Positions 5,622-12,623 of a stretch of 37,645 nt of DNA are shown here, in pieces (the stretch's first letter is position 1; the number at the start of each line of letters is the position of its first letter). The notes beneath the pieces were generated by a model, which was not told where the DNA came from, made no database searches, and saw only the letters and a list, made by a program, of their open reading frames with translations. Location: contig JAGRHW010000001.1 of assembly GCA_020444765.1 (NCBI GenBank), forward strand, positions 1 through 37,645. Direction: 5' to 3'. This DNA comes from Gammaproteobacteria bacterium (GTDB lineage Bacteria; Pseudomonadota; Gammaproteobacteria; Granulosicoccales; Granulosicoccaceae). A program made the translations under genes and the position numbers.

Positions 5622-6579
5622 TGGCTATATCTTCGATATTTCTACTGTTTTTACCGCCGCCACGATAGTCGTAACTGATTTCTGTATCGATACCTGAGCG
5701 AATACCACTGGCCGGTGGATCCAATCGGGATCTGGCTATTTCCTTTGCTTCATCGAGTGTAGCTGGCCGGCGTCCTTGCTTATCGAGCTGCATGAATTTG
5801 TCATGAACAACCAATTCGCCCGATATCCCTTCAGTCACAAAATGATAGTTTGTTTCGTCGCAGATGCGGCCTTTCACAAGTTCTTGGCCAAGGAGATCCG
5901 GTGTTCGAAGTTGTTTGTGTTGCGCATCAGCGAAGTCTAATGCCGATAGTAAGCTTTCAGTCCGCTTGTCCATATGTGATGCGATATTTACAGCAACCTG
6001 GCTTGTCTTGTCGATCTTCGTAATCTGACCCTTTTCAGCGGTCATGATTATTGATGGACTTGTCGGCCCGGAAATATGGTCTTTGCTGTTATCGTAGACC
6101 GTCGCTTTATCTGCCAATGCAATTGCAATCGGCAACATCTCCATTGATCTGTGATAGCGCTGGATTATTTTCTTTGCCGGAACGGCATGGCCGTTCGCCG
6201 CAACTCTATGTGCAACACGGGCCACGTTTTTTTCGGGTGAATGTAACGTCACTGCGTGTACTTCGATCTGGAAGCCCCGCTCCTTTGCTGCAGCGATAAT
6301 CGCGACGTTGCCGGGTGTAGAAAGAACGGTTTCAAACGCAAAGGAAACACCGCGATTCAAACAGTCTTCACGCCGGCGGCCGGCTTCATCGGCGGCTTCT
6401 TTGTTCGCCGCCTCGATAGTCTTATAGCGACCCTGTTTAACCAGAGATTTTGCGATAGCGTCGGCATTGATGTAGTTTTCAGGGAAATCCGGCGCTTTAC
6501 GCTTGACTTCTGTAATACTCGATTTGCCGGATCCATTCGGGCCGGCGAACACCACAAGTTTCATCTGGCTAGGTGCCAT
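5587..6579 (-). CDS. Zeta-toxin family kinase
   Basis: A 330-residue protein with the zeta-toxin fold. A P-loop GPNGSGKS lies at 13-20, followed by INADAIAKSL (about 37-46), a FAFETVLS segment near 80-87 that resembles the substrate-binding region, and an RVAHRVAANGHAVP segment (about 122-135) typical of the Arg-containing lid. Zeta toxins phosphorylate UDP-N-acetylglucosamine and related nucleotide sugars and so block cell-wall synthesis. The C-terminal 150 residues are an extension of unknown role. The ATG at 6579 is preceded by GGGA at ten bases; an ATG at 6564 is also possible. No epsilon or PezA gene lies beside it. It has its own promoter (6612-6617) behind a terminator. Confidence 0.85.
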   Translation of the reverse strand: MAPSQMKLVVFAGPNGSGKSSITEVKRKAPDFPENYINADAIAKSLVKQGRYKTIEAANKEAADEAGRRREDCLNRGVSFAFETVLSTPGNVAIIAAAKERGFQIEVHAVTLHSPEKNVARVAHRVAANGHAVPAKKIIQRYHRSMEMLPIAIALADKATVYDNSKDHISGPTSPSIIMTAEKGQITKIDKTSQVAVNIASHMDKRTESLLSALDFADAQHKQLRTPDLLGQELVKGRICDETNYHFVTEGISGELVVHDKFMQLDKQGRRPATLDEAKEIARSRLDPPASGIRSGIDTEISYDYRGGGKNSRNIEDIAIIPGRDNEIGR

Positions 6580-6600
6580 CGGCAGATTCCCAGTTCTTTT

Positions 6601-6620
6601 CGATAATGTCCATTATATCG
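6601..6620 (-). promoter_or_regulatory. Promoter/operator of the zeta gene
   Basis: On the minus strand TATAAT occupies 6617-6612, within the dyad CGATATAATG/CATTATCG (6620-6601). The -35 is poor. The location just downstream of the terminator at 6636-6668 means the zeta gene needs its own promoter. The dyad suggests a repressor site. Confidence 0.45.
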
Positions 6621-6635
6621 AAAAGTAAGAGGAAC

Positions 6636-6668
6636 AAAAAAAAAGCCACATTCGAAAATGTGGCTTTT
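6636..6668 (-). terminator. Rho-independent terminator between the 142-residue gene and zeta
   Basis: AAAAGCCACATT (6641-6652) and AATGTGGCTTTT (6657-6668) form a perfect 12-bp stem with a 4-base loop. On the minus strand it is followed by a run of Ts, ending transcripts of the gene at 6693-7121. Confidence 0.85.
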
Positions 6669-6692
6669 GGTGAATCTTGGATAGTTTCGGTG

Positions 6693-7121
6693 CTAACGAC
6701 CCAGTTCTGTCGCGTGTGCCCGTTCTGTTTCTGGCTCTGCTTCGATGCGCCTGGCGGCGGCTTTGACACCGATCAGATCAGCAAACGCGACTTTGGAAAA
6801 CTCAGAATCTGATAATTCTGAGAGCGTTCGCGCGACAGCTTTTAACTTCGTACTCAATACTGTCTCTGTACGCATTGTGCGAATAAGCACATTGACTTGC
6901 TGTGCGCGGTCGTAGCGCGTGGCCTGATTAGGGAAAAACTCACGGGCGAGTTCTTCTTTTTTAGCATTCATCAAGTTGATGAATCCAGACCGCTGATTTG
7001 CATCGATGATATCTGCTAATGCCATCGCTTCGCTAGGCGATAAGGCATCGGTCCCTGGCTTGATTGCTTCTGCGTTTTTACTTGGGAGTTCCCCGATACC
7101 TTCTCGGGTAAGAATAGTCAT
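6693..7121 (-). CDS. Unrecognised helical 142-residue protein between rep and zeta
   Basis: The start at 7121 (MTILTREGIGELPS) has a GAGGA ribosome binding site at about eight bases; the longer frame to 7190 lacks one. The protein is mainly alpha-helical, with segments such as SEAMALADIIDANQRSGFI (about 49-67), a basic-acidic helix at 70-90 and two further helices to residue 135. It is rich in Ala, Glu and Arg, with no signal peptide or membrane helix. It ends at a strong terminator, so it is probably not co-transcribed with zeta. It could be an antitoxin or a plasmid copy-control protein given its position, but no family is recognised. Confidence 0.6.
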   Translation of the reverse strand: MTILTREGIGELPSKNAEAIKPGTDALSPSEAMALADIIDANQRSGFINLMNAKKEELAREFFPNQATRYDRAQQVNVLIRTMRTETVLSTKLKAVARTLSELSDSEFSKVAFADLIGVKAAARRIEAEPETERAHATELGR

Positions 7122-7250
7122 TTTTCTGTCCTCACGCATAACATGCATGTCCGAAGCCCATATAATGCGCTCGTAGGTTCTTGGGCTCAAGACATCTTTT
7201 AGTATTGTAAGGCTGTTAGCGGCTGAAAATGATGAGACTGTGAGCGGATT

Positions 7251-7973
7251 CTAGTCAAAATCCAGCGACTTTTGTGACTTCTGAATTATCGTAAATTCCA
7301 GGGAATCCACCTTCCTCCCTTTTTTTAGAGGCTTGTATTGGATGAGATAATCCGTTGTTTCGTTGATCTCCTGGATTGCCGGTTTCAGTATTCTGTAATT
7401 CATGGCTTTGTATGCTACATAGGACTCACTCAATTCAAGATCATGTCGGAGACGCTCAAGCGTCACCTGGAACTTGCCAACCGACTTCCATTGCATGGCC
7501 ATGTAAAACAGTCTGAATGCCGGGGGACGCTGCAGATAACGTAAATCCTGCATTCGAGAGTGCGTGAATTGCTCGCTAAGCTGATTCAAGAGAGGTAACA
7601 GATAGTCCGAAAATACCAGTGTTACTTTGCCCTCTCCATCATCTATCACTCGACGCTGTAAGAATCGCGTCTCATCATCTTTACCACGATCTCGCCAGAG
7701 TATGAGCGATCGCTCGTAAAGCTCTAATGTACCGAGCTTGAGTTGCTGATAAGCGGTGCGAAGATCGACCCCCCAGGCCTGCGCATAACGCTTTGCGGTT
7801 ATCGTAACCTGTTTCGGTATGCTTTCACTCCATTTTTCACGAGAGATCGCGACAGCAAGTACTCTTGATTCTGCAAAAGTCAACGCATATCGAGCACCCA
7901 CCAGCTCGTTTGATTGTTTAACAATCAATTTCGTTGGTTCGATCAACGGGAGTGGCTTTTTGTCTTTAGGCAC
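7251..7973 (-). CDS. repA: Replication initiator, Rep_3 family
   Basis: A 240-residue protein with the layout of Rep_3 initiators, two winged-helix domains. The first includes LIVKQSNELVGARYALTFAESRVLAVAI at about 16-43, the typical N-terminal signature. The second (about 120-235) includes YLLPLLNQLSEQFTHSRMQDLRYL, SLYAFRLFYM-like (here AFRLFYMAMQW) and LRHDLELSESYVAYKAMNYRILKPAIQEINETTD. These proteins bind iterons as monomers to open the origin and bind inverted repeats as dimers to repress themselves. Its iteron array lies directly upstream at 7996-8384. The ATG at 7973 begins MPKDKKPLPL; no strong ribosome binding site is evident. Confidence 0.9.
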   Translation of the reverse strand: MPKDKKPLPLIEPTKLIVKQSNELVGARYALTFAESRVLAVAISREKWSESIPKQVTITAKRYAQAWGVDLRTAYQQLKLGTLELYERSLILWRDRGKDDETRFLQRRVIDDGEGKVTLVFSDYLLPLLNQLSEQFTHSRMQDLRYLQRPPAFRLFYMAMQWKSVGKFQVTLERLRHDLELSESYVAYKAMNYRILKPAIQEINETTDYLIQYKPLKKGRKVDSLEFTIIQKSQKSLDFD

Positions 7974-7995
7974 TGTACGACCTCGGTTGTTTGAT

Positions 7996-8384
7996 GTCTT
8001 AAAAGTTGCTACCTGTGGATAACTCAGGCTGAATTTGTCTTAAAAGTTGCTACCTTTTGATGCATCGAGTGTCTTAAAATCTGCTACCTGTGGATAAAAA
8101 CTGTAGGGTTTTTCCTACTGTCTTAAAAGCTGCTACCCTTTGTCTTAAAAGTTGCTACCTTTCGCGCATCGTTGTCTTAAAAGTTGCTACCTTTGCGGCA
8201 AAAACTGTCTTAAAACCTGCTACCTGTGGATAACTCAGGCTGAGTTTGTCTTAAAAGCTGCTACCTTTTGATAACTCAGGATGAGTTTGTCTTAAAAGTT
8301 GCTACCTTTTGTCTTAAAAGTTGCTACCTTTGCGGCAAAAACTGTCTTAAAAGTTGCTACCTTTTGTCTTAAAAGTTGCTACCT
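7996..8384. repeat. Twelve iterons of oriV
   Basis: Copies of GTCTTAAAAGTTGCTACCT begin at 7996, 8037, 8071, 8120, 8142, 8174, 8217, 8248, 8289, 8311, 8344 and 8366. Variants are mainly at the GTT positions (ATC at 8071, GCT at 8120 and 8248, CCT at 8217). Distances are mostly near whole numbers of helical turns (22, 31-34, 41-43). They precede the Rep_3 gene and are its expected binding sites. Confidence 0.93.
8014..8233 (-). promoter_or_regulatory. Three DnaA boxes overlapping iteron ends
   Basis: TGTGGATAA, the reverse complement of the DnaA consensus, occurs at 8014-8022, 8089-8097 and 8225-8233. Each begins at the final T of an iteron. Related GATAACTCAGG segments follow other iterons without the full box. 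This couples host DnaA and plasmid Rep binding. Confidence 0.8.
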
Positions 8385-8395
8385 TTAATCTGAAT

Positions 8396-8458
8396 TTACC
8401 TTTATTATCAAAACGTTACAGCCGCCTAAATAAATATAAAATTAAAATATAAAAAAAG
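8396..8458. other. AT-rich segment next to the iterons, likely duplex-unwinding element
   Basis: Almost only A and T for about 60 bases (with a short GC interruption near 8415-8425), directly abutting the iteron array on the side away from the rep gene. This is the usual place of DNA melting in iteron origins. The GC-rich stretch 8460-8655 beyond it holds short inverted repeats and no gene that I can support. Confidence 0.65.
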
Positions 8459-8609
8459 CTTTTAAAAGGGCTTCGCCGCCTACCCTCGCTCCTGCTCGCC
8501 CCGGCAAAGCCGGCCTATTGCTCGCCATCCCTGGCTGCGCTTTAAATGTGCCGCAAAGCGGCCCACAATGAGCCCTACGGGCCGAAATAAGCAACGCCCT
8601 GCCCTCAGC

Positions 8610-8635
8610 ATCACGCTGACTCACATCAGCGTGAT
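8610..8635. repeat. Perfect 10-bp inverted repeat downstream of stbC-like gene
   Basis: ATCACGCTGA (8610-8619) and TCAGCGTGAT (8626-8635) are perfect arms with a 6-base centre. It lies 21 bases after the stop of the minus-strand operon. There is no T-run, so it may be a Rho-assisted terminator or a protein site. Confidence 0.6.
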
Positions 8636-8655
8636 AGCGGCTTCCAGGAGGATTA

Positions 8656-9120
8656 TCAGACTGTTATCACGAACCACATGACCGCAGATACCGCACAACC
8701 GACCAAAACACCCAACAACACAAGGAGAATACTGGATAGCTGGGAGCCGCTATCGCTGGCTTCTCTGACAACAGGTACGATTTCATGGATCATGTTCACT
8801 CGCTGCCGTTGTATTTCTTTCTTCAGTAACTCGTGTGTTTTCTTCTCGTGCGCCGAAAGATAATCCTGAAACTGTTTTGATGTTATAGATTCAGAGTCGT
8901 TATTTGTCGCTGGATCCGTTGTTTCTTGAAGCTTAATGATCGAATCCAGTGCTGATACTACTTGCGCTATGTAACCGTCTAGTACTAACTTGTTTAACAG
9001 AACCGTTGCAAATACTGGGTCATCTTTATTCAGCCCGATACCCAGTTCTGTCAACACAGCCCCTCGAAGTTTTTCGATCAAATCGGGGTTCATGAACCCC
9101 GATGATTGATCGGCGCTCAT
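8656..9120 (-). CDS. stbC: StbC/TraM-like membrane-anchored protein
   Basis: A 154-residue protein that ends in a single transmembrane helix (about 128-152, SILLVLLGVLVGCAVSAVMW). The N-terminal part contains LGIGLNKDDPVFATVLLN (about 26-43), which resembles the 'G..KDDP' segment of TraM of IncP plasmids and StbC of IncW. A helical middle with a basic KKEIQRQRVNM stretch follows. Its start overlaps the stop of the ParA-like gene by four bases (ATGA). In R388-type plasmids the stb operon governs stability and transfer; StbC's molecular role is unclear. The name is given from operon position and weak motif similarity. Confidence 0.65.
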   Translation of the reverse strand: MSADQSSGFMNPDLIEKLRGAVLTELGIGLNKDDPVFATVLLNKLVLDGYIAQVVSALDSIIKLQETTDPATNNDSESITSKQFQDYLSAHEKKTHELLKKEIQRQRVNMIHEIVPVVREASDSGSQLSSILLVLLGVLVGCAVSAVMWFVITV

Positions 9121-9872
9121 ACTACAGCCGCAACTTGATCGTAAATCCGTTCTTTGGCGCTCTTTAACCGGCGTTTTGCCATTAGTAAAGTGCGATCCGC
9201 GGCTATGGCTTCATCGAATGTTTCGTGATGTTGCAGCATCTCACATATGTCACGTTCCGTGGTTTGCGGATTTTCCTTCGGGAGGCGAACGATTGCGTGA
9301 ATCCGTGCGGCATTCTCTTTGTAGATGTTCATGTCAGCGATTTGTTTCCCTTGGTATTCCACGGGGCCGAAGAACTCATTTTGCCAAATTGTGATTTTGC
9401 AGCTGTTCGGGAATGACTCGAGCACGGATCCAAGGCCAGTGAACGTATCGGCAATGGCCGCGCCGCCGACGACGATCACGTGTGCGAACACCTCAATACC
9501 CTCTTCCGCCAGATAATCCAGGGCGTTGGATTCAACCATGTAGCTCGACAATTCGAGAAATGATTGAGAACCTGTATCGACGATGACATGGTTAGACTGG
9601 CTGTTAAGCAAATTCTCAAGAAGAACATCAAATTGCCTGGCATCAATGCGCTGATCTGAATTCAGCAGCTCAATGCTGGTCGCGCTGATGCCTTTGTATT
9701 GACTGAACGTCGCATTCACCGGATCGGTATCGTAGCACTCTACCGTACCCCGATCGCGGAGGACCTGGGCGAGCATTACGGAACTGACTGTCTTACCACA
9801 GCCACCTTTGCCCTGCAGAACAAAGTGAACAATTTTTTTCGGTTGTTTTGAGCTGGTTTTTTCGTCGGTCAT
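9117..9872 (-). CDS. stbB: StbB/TraL-like ParA-family ATPase
   Basis: A 251-residue ATPase beginning with a segment typical of TraL/StbB: HFVLQGKGGCGKTVSS at about 16-31, a deviant Walker A motif. A DTDPVN motif lies at about 49-54, an HVIVDTGSQSFLELSSYM segment near 94-111, and a VVGGAAIADTFTGL segment near 133-146. Such proteins lie beside oriT in IncP (traL) and IncW (stbB) plasmids and affect transfer. It is coupled on both sides: 14 bases after the stbA-like gene and overlapping the stbC-like gene by four bases. The ATG at 9872 is followed by a Lys/Ser-rich N-terminus and preceded by GGTAATC-type sequence, a modest ribosome binding site. Confidence 0.85.
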   Translation of the reverse strand: MTDEKTSSKQPKKIVHFVLQGKGGCGKTVSSVMLAQVLRDRGTVECYDTDPVNATFSQYKGISATSIELLNSDQRIDARQFDVLLENLLNSQSNHVIVDTGSQSFLELSSYMVESNALDYLAEEGIEVFAHVIVVGGAAIADTFTGLGSVLESFPNSCKITIWQNEFFGPVEYQGKQIADMNIYKENAARIHAIVRLPKENPQTTERDICEMLQHHETFDEAIAADRTLLMAKRRLKSAKERIYDQVAAVV

Positions 9873-9886
9873 TGAGATTACCTTCT

Positions 9887-10285
9887 CTAAAAGAGTTTCT
9901 TGAGGTCTGGTTGGTTACTGTGTTTAAACCGTGGTCGATCAGGAACGTCAGTCATGATCGGGCGCTTCGTGATATTGGGTTCAGGGTCCTTTTCTGCTTT
10001 TGTTACAACTGTTTGTTCATCTGCTGGTTGGGAAGCTGCAGAACTTACATTGCCAGGCGTCATTTGTGATCCGCTGGAAGCGGACACATCATGCTCATTG
10101 TCTTTTTTCGGATGAATATTCAGCCGTTTCAGGTGTTTATAGAATCCGCTCTGATCAATCTGCAGCTCATCTTTAAACTCTCGAAAAATTTCTAGAACCA
10201 GGTAACCCTCATTCAGCATTGCTTCTATGCGTGGCTTAAGATTCATTATTTTCAGCCTGGTGTTGATCGGTTTTGGTTCATTCAT
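9887..10285 (-). CDS. stbA: StbA/TraK-like DNA-binding protein
   Basis: The start at 10285 (MNEPKPINTRLKIMN) has GGAG eight bases upstream; a longer frame to 10351 runs through the operator boxes and is rejected. Residues 15-60 form a small helical domain (KPRIEAMLNEGYLVLEIFREFKDEL, then SGFYKHLKRL) like the N-terminus of TraK of RP4 and StbA. The remainder (60-132) is a low-complexity linker rich in Ser, Thr, Pro and Asp. StbA of R388 binds 9-bp repeats spaced by 2 bp, an 11-bp period. The array with that same period at 10291-10525 lies directly upstream of this gene. It should therefore repress its own operon and act in stability and transfer. Confidence 0.7.
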   Translation of the reverse strand: MNEPKPINTRLKIMNLKPRIEAMLNEGYLVLEIFREFKDELQIDQSGFYKHLKRLNIHPKKDNEHDVSASSGSQMTPGNVSSAASQPADEQTVVTKAEKDPEPNITKRPIMTDVPDRPRFKHSNQPDLKKLF

Positions 10286-10290
10286 GCATC

Positions 10291-10525
10291 TGTCTCCGAA
10301 CTGGCAGCAATTTGGAACTAAAGTGGCATATATATGGCACGTTATTGGCAATTGAAGCGCTCTTGTGATCTAAGTCTAGTAGCATTCCGACCCTTGTCAA
10401 TGCTTGTTGGAAAAATATTGGCATTTTAATGGCATTAAAATGGCGCTATTATGGCTGTATCTTGGCGATATTTGTTTGCATGATATTGGCAGAAAGTTGG
10501 CTATTTGTTGGGAGTATTTTGGCAT
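10291..10525. repeat. Three phased groups of TTGGCA boxes, likely StbA/TraK sites
   Basis: TGGC cores recur at exact 11-base steps. Group one is 10302, 10313 (TGGA), 10324, 10335 and 10346, with TGTC at 10291 in phase. Group two is 10408 (TGGA), 10419, 10430, 10441, 10452 and 10463. Group three is 10487, 10498, 10509 (TGGG) and 10520. Flanks are AT-rich. The first group covers the region just upstream of the stbA-like start; the third ends about 40 bases from the inferred nic site. Confidence 0.85.
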
Positions 10526-10559
10526 TTTCAAGTGTGCAGTAAATTCGACCGGATTCGTA

Positions 10560-10630
10560 GAAGACGGCAAGATGTGCATTTGTATTACCGCCAGCAGAGC
10601 TGTTGTAATAAAATGCTCTCCTTATTCGCC
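10560..10630 (-). other. oriT: Origin of transfer (oriT), IncP-like, nic at about 10567/10568 on the minus strand
   Basis: Read on the minus strand, the order is GCGAATAAGG (10629-10620), also present in RP4 oriT. It is followed by an inverted repeat with arms GCATTTTATTAC (10616-10605) and GTAATACAAATGC (10588-10576). Then comes ACATCTTG^CC, whose last G is at 10568. RP4 reads CTATCCTG^CC, eight bases after its inverted repeat, which is the same spacing as here. The proposed nic differs from RP4 by a C-to-T change. The strand after nic runs into the stb boxes, as in RP4, where TraK binds. Relaxase and accessory genes lie on the other side. Confidence 0.75.
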
Positions 10631-10702
10631 TGCGGCTCAACGTGATCTTGCACCTGCGGTGGGCCAATCCTGGCCTTCGGCCAGCAGCAATGGAGTAACT
10701 CT

Positions 10703-11056
10703 ATGGGATCTGAAAACCGGCGCCGGAATTCACCGATTGCCGTCCGATTAACACATGAAGAGCGGCAACAAATTGAGAAGAAATTGGATGGAATTCAGAA
10801 TCCCTCGATTTCTGCCTACTTGCGCCACTGTGCCTTGGAATCGGGTGAAATCCGAGCACGCATCGACCATGAAAGTGCTCAGACCCTGATCAGACTTTCA
10901 GCTGACCTGGGAAGGATTGGTGGGCTGATAAAACTCTTTGTGAAAGAGCGGGATCGACGGGATAGCCAACGAACAATCGGTAAGCTCTTGGATCATGTAG
11001 AAGAGCTAGAGCGAACTCGAGCTGAAATCTCCCATGCGATACGGCACCTCACATGA
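10703..11056 (+). CDS. traJ: TraJ-like (MobC-type) oriT-binding relaxosome protein
   Basis: A 117-residue ribbon-helix-helix protein. The beta strand and two helices cover about residues 11-46 (AVRLTHEERQQIEKKL, then PSISAYLRHCAL). A DLGRIGGLIKLF segment near 69-80 closely resembles the DLGRLGGLLKLW of RP4 TraJ, and helices follow to the end. TraJ binds one arm of the oriT inverted repeat and recruits the relaxase. The ATG has GGAG eight bases upstream. The last four bases overlap the relaxase start (ATGA). It is the first gene of the relaxase operon and points away from oriT, as in IncP plasmids. Confidence 0.85.
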   Translation: MGSENRRRNSPIAVRLTHEERQQIEKKLDGIQNPSISAYLRHCALESGEIRARIDHESAQTLIRLSADLGRIGGLIKLFVKERDRRDSQRTIGKLLDHVEELERTRAEISHAIRHLT

Positions 11057-12615
11057 TCATCAAACTTTCCGAAAGAAAGACAGGAAGTGCGGGGAAGCTG
11101 AAAGCATACATTCTGGATGAGAAACACTTGGGCGCGAAGGTGGGTGAGGCTTGGACTGTCAACTGTACCGCCGGCGATGATTTTGACCTGGCGGTCCAAG
11201 AAATGGAACTTACACACAGTCTCAATACACGGAGTCGGTTAAACAAAACCTGGCATCTAATCGTTTCTTTCGATACTGATGACATTGATCCGGACACACT
11301 GCGGGCGATTGAACAACGGGTTTGCGAAGGGCTAGGGATGGGCGCACATCAACGTATCGTTGCTGTTCATACCGACACTGATAATCTGCATTTTCATATT
11401 GCTCTGAATCGAATCGAGCCTGGGACCGGGCGTATGATTAACCCATCATTCAGCAAGTACACCATGCAAGATGTCGGTGCAGAAATCGAAAAAGAGTTTG
11501 GTCTTACGCCATTGCTTAGTGATCCGGAAAGGGTATCTCCGGGGACACCCGGACAGGCGGGATGGGAAACAATTACTGATACTGAAAGTTTTGTGACCTG
11601 GGCTAGGAATAATTGTATTGACATGATCGATGGGGCAAATAACTGGGATGAATTACATCGAGCATTGGCGGGTGTCGGGGTTGCGATAAAGCAACGTGGC
11701 GCGGGGTTGGTTATAGTTACTCAGGATGGTAAATATGGAATCAAAGCTTCATCATTAGGAAGAGATTTTTCAAAGAAGAAGATCGAGCAGCGACTTGGCA
11801 TATTTGAAGAATCAAAATACAAGACTGGGAAACAACAATACCATAGGGAGCCAAAAACAAAATCATCGCGCCTGTGGGCTAGTTATACAGCGCTGCGTGA
11901 ATCTCAGAAAAATAAATACAAGTCAGGGATTGCAAAATTAAAGGAAGAGAGAGCAAGTCGGTACTCTTCTTTACGAGATAGGGCAGGAGTAAAAAGGGAG
12001 AGATTGAAAAGTTCTGTACTTCATCGACGAGTAAAAAAAGCACAATACTCCTCGATGCGATATGACAGGCTTGTAGAACTATCAAGCATTAGAGATGACT
12101 ACAATACAATGGTGGATGTTTTAAAGAATGAAACAGCTTACTTATCGTGGGATGATTTTTTAATGAAGGCGGCTGTCGAGGGTGACATAGAAGCCAGGCG
12201 CCTTTTGATGAGGCGTGGGCGCCGGCGGCCGAGCAGATCATCGCGCTGGATAGCTGGTCGGGCGATGGGGGCGGGTTTGGCAATACCTAGGTATACGGGA
12301 TTTACTTACAATCGTTTCGGAGAAGTAGAATACACACTGGCCGGCGGCTCTAAAGTCATCGATGCTGGGACAGGAGTAATCGTTGATTGGTCTCATAGCG
12401 ATGAATCCGTGCGGGCGGGACTGGCTCTGGCTGTTGATAAGTTCAATGGAAATTTATCTGTTGACAATGTTGCATTACGCGAAAAGATAATAGAAATCGT
12501 CAAAAGTGAAAACATGACAGTCGAAATTAATGGGGTTAAATATAAACAAGGCAAAGAGCTTGACGGGATCGAGAAGATTAGTAATCGGCGAGATATGGAG
12601 CGGGGTGGGGAGTAA
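11053..12615 (+). CDS. traI: MOBP relaxase, TraI-like
   Basis: A 520-residue relaxase. The catalytic tyrosine is Y19 in LKAYILDEKHLGAKVG, aligning with Y22 of RP4 TraI. The metal-binding motif III reads HTDTDNLHFHIALNRI at about 106-121 (HxDxxNxHxH). HQRIVAVHTDTDNLHFHI is almost the RP4 wording. The N-terminal 250 residues form the relaxase. The rest is a basic, helical region with charged repeats around 285-360 and a shorter tail than the 732-residue RP4 TraI. No primase or helicase motif is seen. It nicks oriT and leads the strand through the secretion channel. Its start overlaps the traJ stop. Confidence 0.93.
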   Translation: MIIKLSERKTGSAGKLKAYILDEKHLGAKVGEAWTVNCTAGDDFDLAVQEMELTHSLNTRSRLNKTWHLIVSFDTDDIDPDTLRAIEQRVCEGLGMGAHQRIVAVHTDTDNLHFHIALNRIEPGTGRMINPSFSKYTMQDVGAEIEKEFGLTPLLSDPERVSPGTPGQAGWETITDTESFVTWARNNCIDMIDGANNWDELHRALAGVGVAIKQRGAGLVIVTQDGKYGIKASSLGRDFSKKKIEQRLGIFEESKYKTGKQQYHREPKTKSSRLWASYTALRESQKNKYKSGIAKLKEERASRYSSLRDRAGVKRERLKSSVLHRRVKKAQYSSMRYDRLVELSSIRDDYNTMVDVLKNETAYLSWDDFLMKAAVEGDIEARRLLMRRGRRRPSRSSRWIAGRAMGAGLAIPRYTGFTYNRFGEVEYTLAGGSKVIDAGTGVIVDWSHSDESVRAGLALAVDKFNGNLSVDNVALREKIIEIVKSENMTVEINGVKYKQGKELDGIEKISNRRDMERGGE

Positions 12616-12623
12616 ACGTAAGA

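Noticed and set aside
8442..8624. Minus-strand frame in the GC-rich segment next to oriV
   Set aside because: The composition follows short inverted repeats, and no ribosome binding site precedes it.
10667..10672. ATCCTG on the plus strand as the nic site
   Set aside because: It lacks an adjacent inverted repeat at the right distance and would send the relaxase operon in first, opposite to RP4. The minus-strand site fits the whole RP4 layout.
10397..10751. Open frames through the 11-bp box array and oriT
   Set aside because: The frames translate repeated operator and oriT sequence and lack ribosome binding sites.
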